A DNA stretch of 64,000 nucleotides from Alkalibacillus flavidus (lineage in GTDB: Bacteria > Bacillota > Bacilli > Bacillales > Alkalibacillaceae). Positions 26,658-34,895 of this stretch are shown here, piece by piece. The DNA is taken from assembly GCF_040545925.1 (NCBI RefSeq), contig NZ_JBEPMX010000001.1, positions 372,001 through 436,000 of the forward strand. The letters run 5' to 3'. The notes below the pieces were generated by a model, which saw only the letters and a program-made list of their open reading frames with translations, was not told where the DNA came from and searched no databases. Within the stretch, counting starts at the first letter, position 1. The number at the start of each line of letters is the position of its first letter. The position numbers were made by a program, and so were the translations under genes.

Positions 26658-27962
26658 CTACTTCACTCGTTCTGAATCCTGCAAAATTTGACTTAAATCT
26701 GCAAAAAAACTTGGATAGGATATGTTTATACACTCAATATTATCAATTTCTATCGGGTTTTCGCTAACAAAAGATGCTATAACACCTAACATCGCTAAAC
26801 GATGGTCGTTATATGTTGTGACAGCGCCACCTTTTATCCTCGCTTGTCCTTTTATTGTCATTGCATCTTCATATTTCTCAGCTTGGACACCTATCGAATG
26901 TAAGAGTTCGACCGTAGCATGAATTCGATCGGTTTCTTTATATTTTAATTCACCGATTCCTGATAGCGTCATATCACTATCACATTGCGTTGCGACTAAT
27001 GCTAATAATGGCACTTCATCGATCAAGCTAGGAATTTCATCATCTTTTAATACTGTCGGTTTCAATGACGAAGATCGTGCTCGGACATGCCCAACTGGTT
27101 CATCACCTATCCAATAATCGACTGTCATTTGAATATCGGCCCCCATTCGTTGGAGGACATGAATAAAACCAATTCTCGTTTCATTAAGACTAACTTGTTG
27201 AATGGTTATATCACTTTGAGGCGTCATAACAGCCGCCGCAATCCAAAAAGCTGCTGACGATGGATCACCTGGTATCGTTAAGTCTGTCGGTTTTAACGTT
27301 TGTTGACCTGTGACGGAAACGGTTTGACCATTTGTTTCAATTTCTCCACCAAAGGCGCTGATCATATTCTCTGTATGATCACGTGTTTTTATCGGTTCTT
27401 GAACAATCGTCTTGCCTTTTGTACGTAAACCTGCTAACAAAATAGCCGACTTGACTTGAGCACTTGCTACAAGGAGTTCGTACTCAATAGGGGTTAAATC
27501 GCCACCACTCACTGTATAGGGTAACCGATCAGACACAGATTCAAACTCAAAGCCAGCTCCCATCAATGACAAGGGACCCGTTACTCGCTTCATCGGCCTA
27601 TGTTGTAGTGAATCATCTCCTGTTAAACGAATCGATTGATTAAGAGAAGCTAATATACCAGATAACAATCGTGTCGTCGTACCTGAATTCCCAAGGTCTA
27701 ACGTATTCGTAACGCTTTGCCAATGATCGATGCCTGAGCTCGTTATATAGGTTTTGTGACCATCAAATTGAATATCAACACCGAATGCCTGACACACATC
27801 GATCGTTCGTCTGCAATCTTCAGATTTAAGTAAGTTATAAATCGTACTTTTACCTTCTGCTAACGAGGCGAACAGGATCGCCCGATGACTCATCGATTTA
27901 TCGCCTGGAACACTAAGCTCACCTTGAATTATCGACCCTTGATAATGATATGAATGATCCAT
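26658..27962 (-). CDS. aroA: 3-phosphoshikimate 1-carboxyvinyltransferase (EPSP synthase)
   Basis: Sixth step of the shikimate pathway (called aroE in B. subtilis). 434 residues with the phosphoenolpyruvate-site segments PGDKSMSHRAI (19-29), LDLGNSGTTTRLLSG and QVKSAILLAG, and the C-terminal DHRLAM. Spacing to aroB is 13 bases. In B. subtilis tyrA, hisC and the trp genes separate aroB from this gene; here they are absent. Confidence 0.97.
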   Translation of the reverse strand: MDHSYHYQGSIIQGELSVPGDKSMSHRAILFASLAEGKSTIYNLLKSEDCRRTIDVCQAFGVDIQFDGHKTYITSSGIDHWQSVTNTLDLGNSGTTTRLLSGILASLNQSIRLTGDDSLQHRPMKRVTGPLSLMGAGFEFESVSDRLPYTVSGGDLTPIEYELLVASAQVKSAILLAGLRTKGKTIVQEPIKTRDHTENMISAFGGEIETNGQTVSVTGQQTLKPTDLTIPGDPSSAAFWIAAAVMTPQSDITIQQVSLNETRIGFIHVLQRMGADIQMTVDYWIGDEPVGHVRARSSSLKPTVLKDDEIPSLIDEVPLLALVATQCDSDMTLSGIGELKYKETDRIHATVELLHSIGVQAEKYEDAMTIKGQARIKGGAVTTYNDHRLAMLGVIASFVSENPIEIDNIECINISYPSFFADLSQILQDSERVK

Positions 27963-27975
27963 AAACGTACTCCTT

Positions 27976-29082
27976 TTAAATTAGCGGTCTTAAATAAGTA
28001 TAACGTCTTAACTCGTCTGTGAAATCATGCAAATGTTGAGCTATCTCGTTATCACTAAACTGTTTTGCATAAGGTATTCCGTGCTCATCTAACACAATGC
28101 AAGTGATTTGACCCGATTTATTTTTCTTATCATGCGCCATCGCATCAATCAATTGTTGAATTGGCCAATAGTGTAACGTTAAATGATAACCTAAGTCGGT
28201 TAACCAATTAAGAAAATCATCCGTTAAATAAGGATAGCGACGGTTGTGTATTCGATCTGATAGATACAAATCAAATAATAACCCGACCATAACCGCTTCA
28301 CCATGTGTGACCTGCTGATCTGCAAAGACCGACTCAATCGCATGAGCTAACGTATGTCCTAAATTCAAATGTTGTCTAATCGATTGTTCATGTTCATCCG
28401 CCTCAACTATCGTTTGTTTAACAGCAATTGATTGACCGAGTATTATTTCTAAATCTTTTGTCGTTAGTTCATCAAATGATTGAACATGATATAATAATTG
28501 ACTCAACATGTCTGGTTTTAAATAACGGTGTTTAATAATCTCTGCAAACCCCGAACGCCATTCTTGGTCATTTAACGTCATTAACGTCGAACAGTCATAT
28601 AAAACGATATGTGGTGGATAGAAATGACCAACGAGATTTTTAATATCGTCGAGGTTAATCGCAACTTTCCCTCCGACACTACTGTCATGAGCCAATATGG
28701 TCGTTGGCATTTGCACAAAACCAATCCCTCGCATATATGATGCAGCGACATAACCGGCTAAATCGCCAACAACACCACCGCCTAAAGCAATAATAGCTGA
28801 ATGACGATCAAAATGGTGACGATTTAAAAATGATAATATTGCTTCAAATTGAGCCATTGATTTAGACGATTCTCCAGCTGGTATAACATAATCGACGACA
28901 GTATATTCTGATTCGAGTTGTGATTTGACATCATGTAAGTATAACGGGGCGACATGTTCGTCTGTGATGATTGCAATCTTTTGAAAGTTAAATGGTTTAA
29001 GTCTGTTTAACGTATCATGCCGCAATTCATCTCCGAGAACAATATCATAAGGTCTTACGCTCTGCATGGTTATCTTATTCAT
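27976..29082 (-). CDS. aroB: 3-dehydroquinate synthase
   Basis: Second shikimate step, an NAD- and metal-dependent lyase. 368 residues, with the nucleotide-binding AIIALGGGVVGDLAGYVAASYMRG region, PTTILAHDSSVGGKVAIN, and metal-ligand segments HGEAVMVG and LNLGHTLAHAIE. The ATG overlaps the aroC stop by four bases, so aroC-aroB are coupled. Confidence 0.97.
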   Translation of the reverse strand: MNKITMQSVRPYDIVLGDELRHDTLNRLKPFNFQKIAIITDEHVAPLYLHDVKSQLESEYTVVDYVIPAGESSKSMAQFEAILSFLNRHHFDRHSAIIALGGGVVGDLAGYVAASYMRGIGFVQMPTTILAHDSSVGGKVAINLDDIKNLVGHFYPPHIVLYDCSTLMTLNDQEWRSGFAEIIKHRYLKPDMLSQLLYHVQSFDELTTKDLEIILGQSIAVKQTIVEADEHEQSIRQHLNLGHTLAHAIESVFADQQVTHGEAVMVGLLFDLYLSDRIHNRRYPYLTDDFLNWLTDLGYHLTLHYWPIQQLIDAMAHDKKNKSGQITCIVLDEHGIPYAKQFSDNEIAQHLHDFTDELRRYTYLRPLI

Positions 29083-30245
29083 CCAAATGTTCGCAACCTT
29101 TCACGATAATCATCAAAAGCGGTCTTTAATTGGTCCATATAGTCTGATGGGAATTGGTCAACAATGGCTGCGGCCACTTCCCATGCAACAACATGTTCCA
29201 TGACTACAGATGCAGCTGGAACGGCACAGCTATCTGAGCGTTCAATACTAGCTTGAAACGGTTCTTTCGAATGAATATCAACACTTTCTAACGGTTTATA
29301 AAGCGTCGGAATGGGTTTCATAACACCTTTAACGACAATCGGCATCCCTGTCGTCATGCCCCCTTCAAAACCGCCGAGACGATTCGTTTTACGGTAGTAA
29401 CCGCCGTCATCTTCGTACCCTATTTCATCATGGGTTTGGCTACCCCTCGTGTGGGCTGCTTCGAATCCAATACCAAATTCAACACCTTTAAATGCATTAA
29501 TACTGACAACTGCCCCAGCAATTTGACTATCTAATTTACGGTCGTATTGTACGTAAGACCCTAAACCTGGAGGAACACCATCGACTGTTACCTCTACAAC
29601 ACCACCGATCGAATCACCATCTTGCTTCGCTTCGTCAATGACCCGCTTCATCGCTTCTTCTTGTTCGGGATCGATTGTTTTAACGTCTGATTGGCTTGCT
29701 CGTGCGATCTTTTCATCTATCGTTAAATCTAATTCTCGAGCTTCAACATCATAAATTTGTCTCACATAGCCAGCAACAGTAATCCCTAGCTCGGACAAAA
29801 TCTTCTTAGCTACTGATCCCGCTGCTACTCTAGCAGCCGTTTCACGAGCAGATGACCGTTCTAGCACATTTCGTAAATCATGGTGGTTATATTTCATCCC
29901 ACCATTTAAATCAGCATGTCCTGGTCTAGGTTTTGTCACTTGCCTTCTGATATGGGTATCAGGGTCTACTGGTTCTTCTCCCATGATATCTTCCCAATGT
30001 TTAAAATCGTCGTTTGTTAACGCGAGTGTAATCGGTGAGCCAAGGGTATAACCATGCCTAACGCCACTTAAAATAGAAATGAGGTCCTTTTCTATTTTCA
30101 TTCGTCTACCACGTCCATATCCACCTTGACGACGTAACAAAGACGCATTCACATCTTCAGATAATAAAGGAAGATGGGCAGGCACACCTTCAATGATGGT
30201 CGTTAATTGTTTTCCGTGTGATTCACCTGCTGTTAAATATCGCAA
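29079..30245 (-). CDS. aroC: Chorismate synthase
   Basis: Last common aromatic step, EPSP to chorismate, needing reduced FMN (aroF in B. subtilis). 388 residues with GESHG at the N-terminus, RRQGGYGRGRRM, RPGHADLNGG and RSSARETAARVAAG, all the family signatures. It heads the aro cluster, 14 bases downstream of cheR. Chorismate also feeds menaquinone, whose late genes lie close by. Confidence 0.97.
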   Translation of the reverse strand: MRYLTAGESHGKQLTTIIEGVPAHLPLLSEDVNASLLRRQGGYGRGRRMKIEKDLISILSGVRHGYTLGSPITLALTNDDFKHWEDIMGEEPVDPDTHIRRQVTKPRPGHADLNGGMKYNHHDLRNVLERSSARETAARVAAGSVAKKILSELGITVAGYVRQIYDVEARELDLTIDEKIARASQSDVKTIDPEQEEAMKRVIDEAKQDGDSIGGVVEVTVDGVPPGLGSYVQYDRKLDSQIAGAVVSINAFKGVEFGIGFEAAHTRGSQTHDEIGYEDDGGYYRKTNRLGGFEGGMTTGMPIVVKGVMKPIPTLYKPLESVDIHSKEPFQASIERSDSCAVPAASVVMEHVVAWEVAAAIVDQFPSDYMDQLKTAFDDYRERLRTFG

Positions 30246-30259
30246 TGCGTAACACCTCT

Positions 30260-31036
30260 TTATGATTGTTTTTCGTAGAAGAACGTTTGAGCCACATGTA
30301 AATTAAATTGTTGTGGATCGAAAATTTGTTCCGTACTACCGACAAATAGGACACCACCTGGAACTAACGATTGAGAGAACCAATCATAGACCTGACTTTT
30401 AGCTTCTTCAGTAAAGTATATTAACACATTTCGGCAGACGATAAGGTCATATTTCGATTTATAACGATCCGCTAATAAATTGTGTTTACTAAACTGGACA
30501 CAACGTTTAATATCGTCAGATAAGACATAGAAATCCCCTCGTTTTGTAAAGAATTTGTCTTTTTTATCTTTTGGCATTTCTTTCAACGAACGTTCAGGAT
30601 ACACAGCTTCTTGCGCTCTATTCAACGCTTGGTCATCGATATCAGTTGCATGAACAGTGATATCTTTTAACGGAAAGTAATCACTTAAAATCATGGCAAT
30701 GGTGTATGGTTCTTCGCCAGTTGAGCAAGCGGCGCTCCACACTTTTAAACTTTTCTTTCCTTCCATTAATGACGGTAAAATCTTCGTTCGAAACGTTTCC
30801 CAACGATTAAAGTTACGATAAAACTCTGATACATTAATCGTCATACGGTCAAGAAACTCATAATAGAGTTGTTCTTCATTCATCATCGCTTTGAAATAGT
30901 CATTAAAACTAGCAAACCCACGTTTATCGCGTAATGTTGTTAACCGACGTTTCATCTGTTTTTCCTTATATAAAGCTAAATCAATTCCTGTTCGCTTTTT
31001 GATTTGATCGACAAAATCTATGTAATCATCTCGCAT
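30260..31036 (-). CDS. cheR: Chemotaxis methyltransferase CheR
   Basis: Methylates glutamates of chemoreceptors using S-adenosylmethionine. 258 residues with a short N-terminal helical domain containing the basic MKRRLTTLRDKRGF stretch. The SAM domain carries KVWSAACSTGEEPYTIAMIL and LIVCRNVLIYF. Same place as in B. subtilis, between ndk and aroC. Together with the PilZ protein at 43 kb it indicates flagellar motility. Confidence 0.95.
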   Translation of the reverse strand: MRDDYIDFVDQIKKRTGIDLALYKEKQMKRRLTTLRDKRGFASFNDYFKAMMNEEQLYYEFLDRMTINVSEFYRNFNRWETFRTKILPSLMEGKKSLKVWSAACSTGEEPYTIAMILSDYFPLKDITVHATDIDDQALNRAQEAVYPERSLKEMPKDKKDKFFTKRGDFYVLSDDIKRCVQFSKHNLLADRYKSKYDLIVCRNVLIYFTEEAKSQVYDWFSQSLVPGGVLFVGSTEQIFDPQQFNLHVAQTFFYEKQS

Positions 31037-31129
31037 ACACTTCTCTCCCTACTATTACTTTCAATACAACTATTATATAACATAGAGCCATCTAAATGCT
31101 ATCGTTGTATAAGGAAACTCACAGTAAAA

Positions 31130-31161
31130 AAACCTTGCGCCAACGTTTAAGCACAAGGTTT
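31130..31161 (-). terminator. Terminator of ndk
   Basis: AAACCTTG (31130-31137) pairs with CAAGGTTT (31154-31161), extended by two more pairs past one mismatch. The minus strand then runs TTTTT. Confidence 0.85.
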
Positions 31162-31184
31162 CAAAATAAAATATTATAAAGATT

Positions 31185-31631
31185 TTAGTAAACCCATTTG
31201 TCCATATCTTTTGAATAATCGATTAGGCCGCCTTCTGGGAAGAACAGACCGATTTCGCGTGTAGCTGATTCAGGTGAGTCTGAACCGTGAATCACGTTTT
31301 TACCAACAGTCACACCGTAATCGCCACGGATTGTACCAATGTCAGATTCTGCAGGGTTTGTTGCACCCATCATTTTACGTGCTGTCGCAATCACATTTTC
31401 ACCTTCCCATACCATCGCGAATACAGGACCTGATGTAATGAAATCAACTAGCTCGCCGAAAAACGGCTTGTCACTATGCTCACCATAATGCTCTTCTGCT
31501 AGACTTGTTGGAACTTGCATTAATTTCGCTGATACTAATTTAAAGCCTTTGTTCTCAAAACGAGACACAATTTCGCCAACGAGATTACGTTGAACGCCGT
31601 CTGGTTTAACCATAATAAAAGTTTGTTCCAT
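31185..31631 (-). CDS. ndk: Nucleoside diphosphate kinase
   Basis: Balances NTP and dNTP pools by phosphate transfer through a histidine. 148 residues, with FIMVKPDGVQRNLVGEI at the start and the catalytic His in NVIHGSDSPESA. Upstream, a small dyad GTTAAA-3-TTTAAC (31668-31682) lies in the leader or promoter zone. Between the hep genes and cheR as in B. subtilis. Confidence 0.97.
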   Translation of the reverse strand: MEQTFIMVKPDGVQRNLVGEIVSRFENKGFKLVSAKLMQVPTSLAEEHYGEHSDKPFFGELVDFITSGPVFAMVWEGENVIATARKMMGATNPAESDIGTIRGDYGVTVGKNVIHGSDSPESATREIGLFFPEGGLIDYSKDMDKWVY

Positions 31632-31704
31632 GATTCGTCACCTCTTCGTAATATTATCTTTCAAACCGTTAAAAAGTTTAACAAAATTTATGACAAAATA
31701 CAAT

Positions 31705-32670
31705 TTAAAATTTACGTTTTCCTAAATATCCTGCAACTTTTTGTAGCGTACGCTTCGCCTTAATATTAGGAAGTCCATCTAATTGACGTAGCGCTTTTCG
31801 TAAATACGCTTGGCTGTATTGGAAAGCATCTTCAATCGCATCAGATTGTTTAATATTTGCAATGACATCCTCGCCAATTTCAGTTTGCTCAGGATTTTGG
31901 AAGAATGTTGATACTTGTTGGGCTACCGATTCGTCTTGACACGCCAAGATTGTCGGTAACGTTAAATTACCATTCAATAAATCGCTGCCGACAGGTTTTC
32001 CGAGTTCTTTTTCACTTGATGTGAAATCTAATATGTCATCAATAATTTGATAAGACATCCCTATGTAGTACCCGTATAATGTTAAACGCTCTATGGTGTC
32101 TTCATCACAATCAGCTGCAATGGCTCCTAATTTAGTACTAGTCGCAATCAGCAAAGCCGTCTTACGTTTAATACGTCGAAAATAATTGAACAAACTTTGA
32201 TCAAAGACAAACTTATCACGAATTTGTTCTATTTCACCTATACATACTTGTCGAATCGTATCAGCTAATACTTGGTGAATCTTTGTTTCATGTTGACCTT
32301 GCACTAATTCAAGTGTTCTTGCAAACAAAAAATCCCCCGTATACATGGCCGTTAGATTATCCCAACGTGCATTTACCGTTTCATGGCCACGGCGGGTATC
32401 TGCTATATCGATTACATCATCATGCACAAGTGAAGCCATATGAATTAATTCCAATGCAACAGACACATTTTTCACTTGATTACTATCTGCATCGCCAAAT
32501 TGGGATGATAATAAGACAAAAATGGGTCGAATACGTTTGCCACCAGCTTGTAATAAGTGGTGAGACGCAGCTTGTATCATCGAATGCTCATCATCTGTTA
32601 TAGCTTTCATACGGTTTTCGATATCTGAAATATCATCATTCATATATTTAATCGCTGTCGCCAATTTCAT
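31705..32670 (-). CDS. hepT: Heptaprenyl diphosphate synthase component II
   Basis: Catalytic subunit that extends farnesyl diphosphate to the C35 side chain of menaquinone. Trans-prenyltransferase signatures: GGKRIRP, first Asp-rich motif within LVHDDVID, GDFLFA, and second Asp-rich motif IDDILDF. Start set at ATG 32668-32670 (321 aa) because AAAAAGGTG is 6-7 bases before it; the ATG three codons upstream is too near. Works with HepS; menG lies between them. Confidence 0.95.
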   Translation of the reverse strand: MKLATAIKYMNDDISDIENRMKAITDDEHSMIQAASHHLLQAGGKRIRPIFVLLSSQFGDADSNQVKNVSVALELIHMASLVHDDVIDIADTRRGHETVNARWDNLTAMYTGDFLFARTLELVQGQHETKIHQVLADTIRQVCIGEIEQIRDKFVFDQSLFNYFRRIKRKTALLIATSTKLGAIAADCDEDTIERLTLYGYYIGMSYQIIDDILDFTSSEKELGKPVGSDLLNGNLTLPTILACQDESVAQQVSTFFQNPEQTEIGEDVIANIKQSDAIEDAFQYSQAYLRKALRQLDGLPNIKAKRTLQKVAGYLGKRKF

Positions 32671-32689
32671 GCCATTCACCTTTTTAACT

Positions 32690-33394
32690 TTACTTTCGAC
32701 CTAAATGCATTGCTGCAGCCCCTAATGCATAGCTTTTCACGAATACACGCGAAAAACCCGCGTCATAAAACATTTGCTTTAATGTTGACTTGTCAGGAAA
32801 CTGCTGTGTTGACTCGTTTAGCCACCTATATTCGTCGTAACTTTTCGCTACTAATTTACCTAGTAGAGGCATAATGAATTTGAAATAAAAAAAGTATGCT
32901 TGTTTAAAAACAGGTAATGTCGGTTGGGATGTTTCTAAACAGACGACTTGGCCACCAGGTTTGACGACACGTCGCATTTCTTTTAATACTTGCATATAAT
33001 CTGGCACATTTCGTAAACCAAATCCGATTGTTACGTAATCGAATTGATTATCGTCGTAAGGCAAGTTCATCGCATCACCATGAACGAAGGAAATATTGGA
33101 GATGTCATGTGTCTGCTTTTTCTCTTCACCGACGGCTAACATGTTTTCGCTAAAATCTAACCCAATGACAGTCCCGTTTTCACCAACCGCTTGACTCATG
33201 GCTAAGGTCCAATCACCCGTACCGCAACAAACATCTAAACAATCCGCCCCTCGCTGGACATTCATCTGTTTCATAACGTGTTTCCGCCACGCTTTATGAC
33301 GTTGAAACGATATAATCGAGTTCATCTTGTCATATTTTGTCGATATTGATTCAAAGACGTTGTGCACTTTTTCTGATTTTGTTTTCGGATCCAT
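32690..33394 (-). CDS. menG: Demethylmenaquinone methyltransferase
   Basis: SAM-dependent C-methylation giving menaquinone. 234 residues with VFESISTKYDKMNSIISF at the N-terminus, SAM-binding CLDVCCGTGDW, and IGFGLRNVPD, the MenG/UbiE signatures. It sits between hepS and hepT, the conserved hepS-menG-hepT order, which strongly supports menaquinone as the respiratory quinone used by QcrABC. Confidence 0.96.
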   Translation of the reverse strand: MDPKTKSEKVHNVFESISTKYDKMNSIISFQRHKAWRKHVMKQMNVQRGADCLDVCCGTGDWTLAMSQAVGENGTVIGLDFSENMLAVGEEKKQTHDISNISFVHGDAMNLPYDDNQFDYVTIGFGLRNVPDYMQVLKEMRRVVKPGGQVVCLETSQPTLPVFKQAYFFYFKFIMPLLGKLVAKSYDEYRWLNESTQQFPDKSTLKQMFYDAGFSRVFVKSYALGAAAMHLGRK

Positions 33395-33406
33395 TCGTGT
33401 CGACTC

Positions 33407-34033
33407 CTAACCCTTTTCATTTTCAGCATGTGGTTGTCGTATATCTAAACGTTCTTGAATCAACGTCTTCATCTCGTCATTTGACCCCATCCAAAACAAA
33501 GGCAAATCATTTGATGATTGTAACAATAACTTCTGAACGACATGATGATCATAATCAAGGTTTAAATAACGTGTCGCCGCATAAATTAATTGAGAATAGA
33601 CATACAAAACTTTCTCCAACCGTTCTGTAGGAGAAAGATGGTGATGGATTAATTCAATTTTGTGTTCATTAATTTGTTTTATGTAAGGTAAGAAAAAATA
33701 CAGTGCATCTGTTTCATGATGATTCGATAATAATTGATAAAACAATGCACTATGATAATCTCCCATTAATACGTGCAATTGGTTATGCTTTAAACGAGTG
33801 GTTGATAGATCTTGTAAACCATCACGTTCAACGACATCATGCACATTTAGCGATAGCTGCATATTAACTAAAGCATCCGCTAAAATGTGATTTAATGGTT
33901 GGACGAGTTCGTATAAATGAGGAAGTAGTGCCGTGTTGAACATCGGCTCATACATTGATTCACGAATGTAATCATGCTTGTATTGATTTAAAAACGTTTG
34001 ACGAAACGTTTCGAAGTTATAGTCACCGACCAT
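33407..34033 (-). CDS. hepS: Heptaprenyl diphosphate synthase component I
   Basis: Non-catalytic partner that sets chain length with HepT. 208 residues, shorter than the ~250 of B. subtilis. The recognisable core is HVLMGDYHSALFYQLLS and the preceding helical region. Starts with ATG after AGGTGATA. Immediately upstream B. subtilis has mtrA-mtrB; here only the hbs gene and its terminator are present. Confidence 0.85.
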   Translation of the reverse strand: MVGDYNFETFRQTFLNQYKHDYIRESMYEPMFNTALLPHLYELVQPLNHILADALVNMQLSLNVHDVVERDGLQDLSTTRLKHNQLHVLMGDYHSALFYQLLSNHHETDALYFFLPYIKQINEHKIELIHHHLSPTERLEKVLYVYSQLIYAATRYLNLDYDHHVVQKLLLQSSNDLPLFWMGSNDEMKTLIQERLDIRQPHAENEKG

Positions 34034-34152
34034 TCATTATCACCTATGTTTCTTATATCGTTCAATAAGCCGTTTAACCGACTAATGACTATTTTAGCAT
34101 TTATCATATGTTTTCGCTAACATATGACTTAAATAAACCGTCACATAAGAAA

Positions 34153-34179
34153 AAAGAGAGGTGAAAAACACCCCTCTTT
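34153..34179 (-). terminator. Terminator of hbs
   Basis: 11-bp stem with one mismatch (34153-34163 with 34169-34179), 5-base loop, then TTTTTTC on the minus strand. Confidence 0.85.
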
Positions 34180-34195
34180 CGCCCTATGTACAGCA

Positions 34196-34477
34196 TTATT
34201 TAACAGCATCTTTAAGGGCTTTACCAGGTTTGAACGCTGGTACTTTACTTGCTGGAATATCGATTTCTTTTCCAGTTTGTGGGTTACGGCCTTTACGGGC
34301 AGAACGCTCACGTACTTCAAAGTTACCGAAACCAATTAATTGTACTTTCTCAGATTTCTTAAGAGAATCTGTAATTGATTCGAATACTGAATCAACAGCT
34401 TTTGAAGCATCTTTCTTAGAGAGATCAGCTTGCTCAGCTACTGCATTGACTAAGTCTGTCTTGTTCATTCGTCTCAC
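34196..34477 (-). CDS. hbs: HU-like nucleoid protein HBsu
   Basis: DNA-bending histone-like protein, 93 residues, essential in B. subtilis. MNKTDLVNAVAE-type start, LIGFGNFEVRERSARKGRNPQ with the beta-arm (R-N-P) that contacts DNA, and VPAFKPGKALKDAV at the end. Strong GAGGAGGTGAGACGA ribosome site. It has its own promoter and terminator and stands alone. Confidence 0.97.
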   Translation of the reverse strand: MRRMNKTDLVNAVAEQADLSKKDASKAVDSVFESITDSLKKSEKVQLIGFGNFEVRERSARKGRNPQTGKEIDIPASKVPAFKPGKALKDAVK

Positions 34478-34498
34478 CTCCTCTCAGAAGTATTTTGA

Positions 34499-34527
34499 CT
34501 TATAACTTTAACTTGTCATCGTTTCAA
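34499..34527 (-). promoter_or_regulatory. Promoter of hbs
   Basis: Minus-strand TTGAAA, 17-base spacer, TATAAG, about 20-25 bases upstream of the hbs ribosome site. Confidence 0.6.
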
Positions 34528-34863
34528 AAACTAAACAAGTTAATCACAAAAGAAAGCAGTTTTAAAATCACTCATGTCTAACACCTAAACCGCTTTGAAT
34601 TATTACGATTGTTTCCAACGTTAAATGATTTATACATCGAAAAACAATCGCAAACCGTTGCTGTCACCGTATGTAGCATATTTTTCTAATTGATGTAACT
34701 GCATAGTATCACATGCTAATGGCTGTTTCAACACGAAATTGCATCAAATCAGGGATTTTGTCGTGTTTTTAGGTAATTCGACTTATAAATTGCGTGCTAT
34801 TTAGTTGAATTTTTCGTCGGTTTTGCCAATTCAGTCTCTCTTATCATCATGAACAACACAAAA

Positions 34864-34890
34864 AAGCCACGACCACAACAGTCGTGACTT
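34864..34890 (-). terminator. Terminator of spoIVA
   Basis: 10-bp stem (34864-34873 with 34881-34890) with one wobble pair, 7-base loop, followed by TTTTTTG on the minus strand. Confidence 0.85.
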
Positions 34891-34895
34891 TACCG

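Larger units (their letters stand above)
34478..34895. other. 418-base intergenic region between spoIVA and hbs
   Basis: No ORF with a ribosome site is visible on either strand. It holds the hbs promoter, the spoIVA terminator at 34864-34890, a dyad TTAACTTG (34508-34515) / CAAGTTAA (34536-34543) around the hbs promoter spacer and -35, and a wider inverted repeat AACACGA (34730-34736) / TCGTGTT (34761-34767) followed by T's on the plus strand. The rest (34570-34720) is AT-rich with no structure I can name; more distal hbs promoters could lie here. Confidence 0.6.

Noticed and set aside
31668..31682. GTTAAA-3-TTTAAC dyad upstream of ndk as an operator
   Set aside because: Very AT-rich 6-base arms are expected often by chance in this genome; kept only as a remark in the ndk entry.
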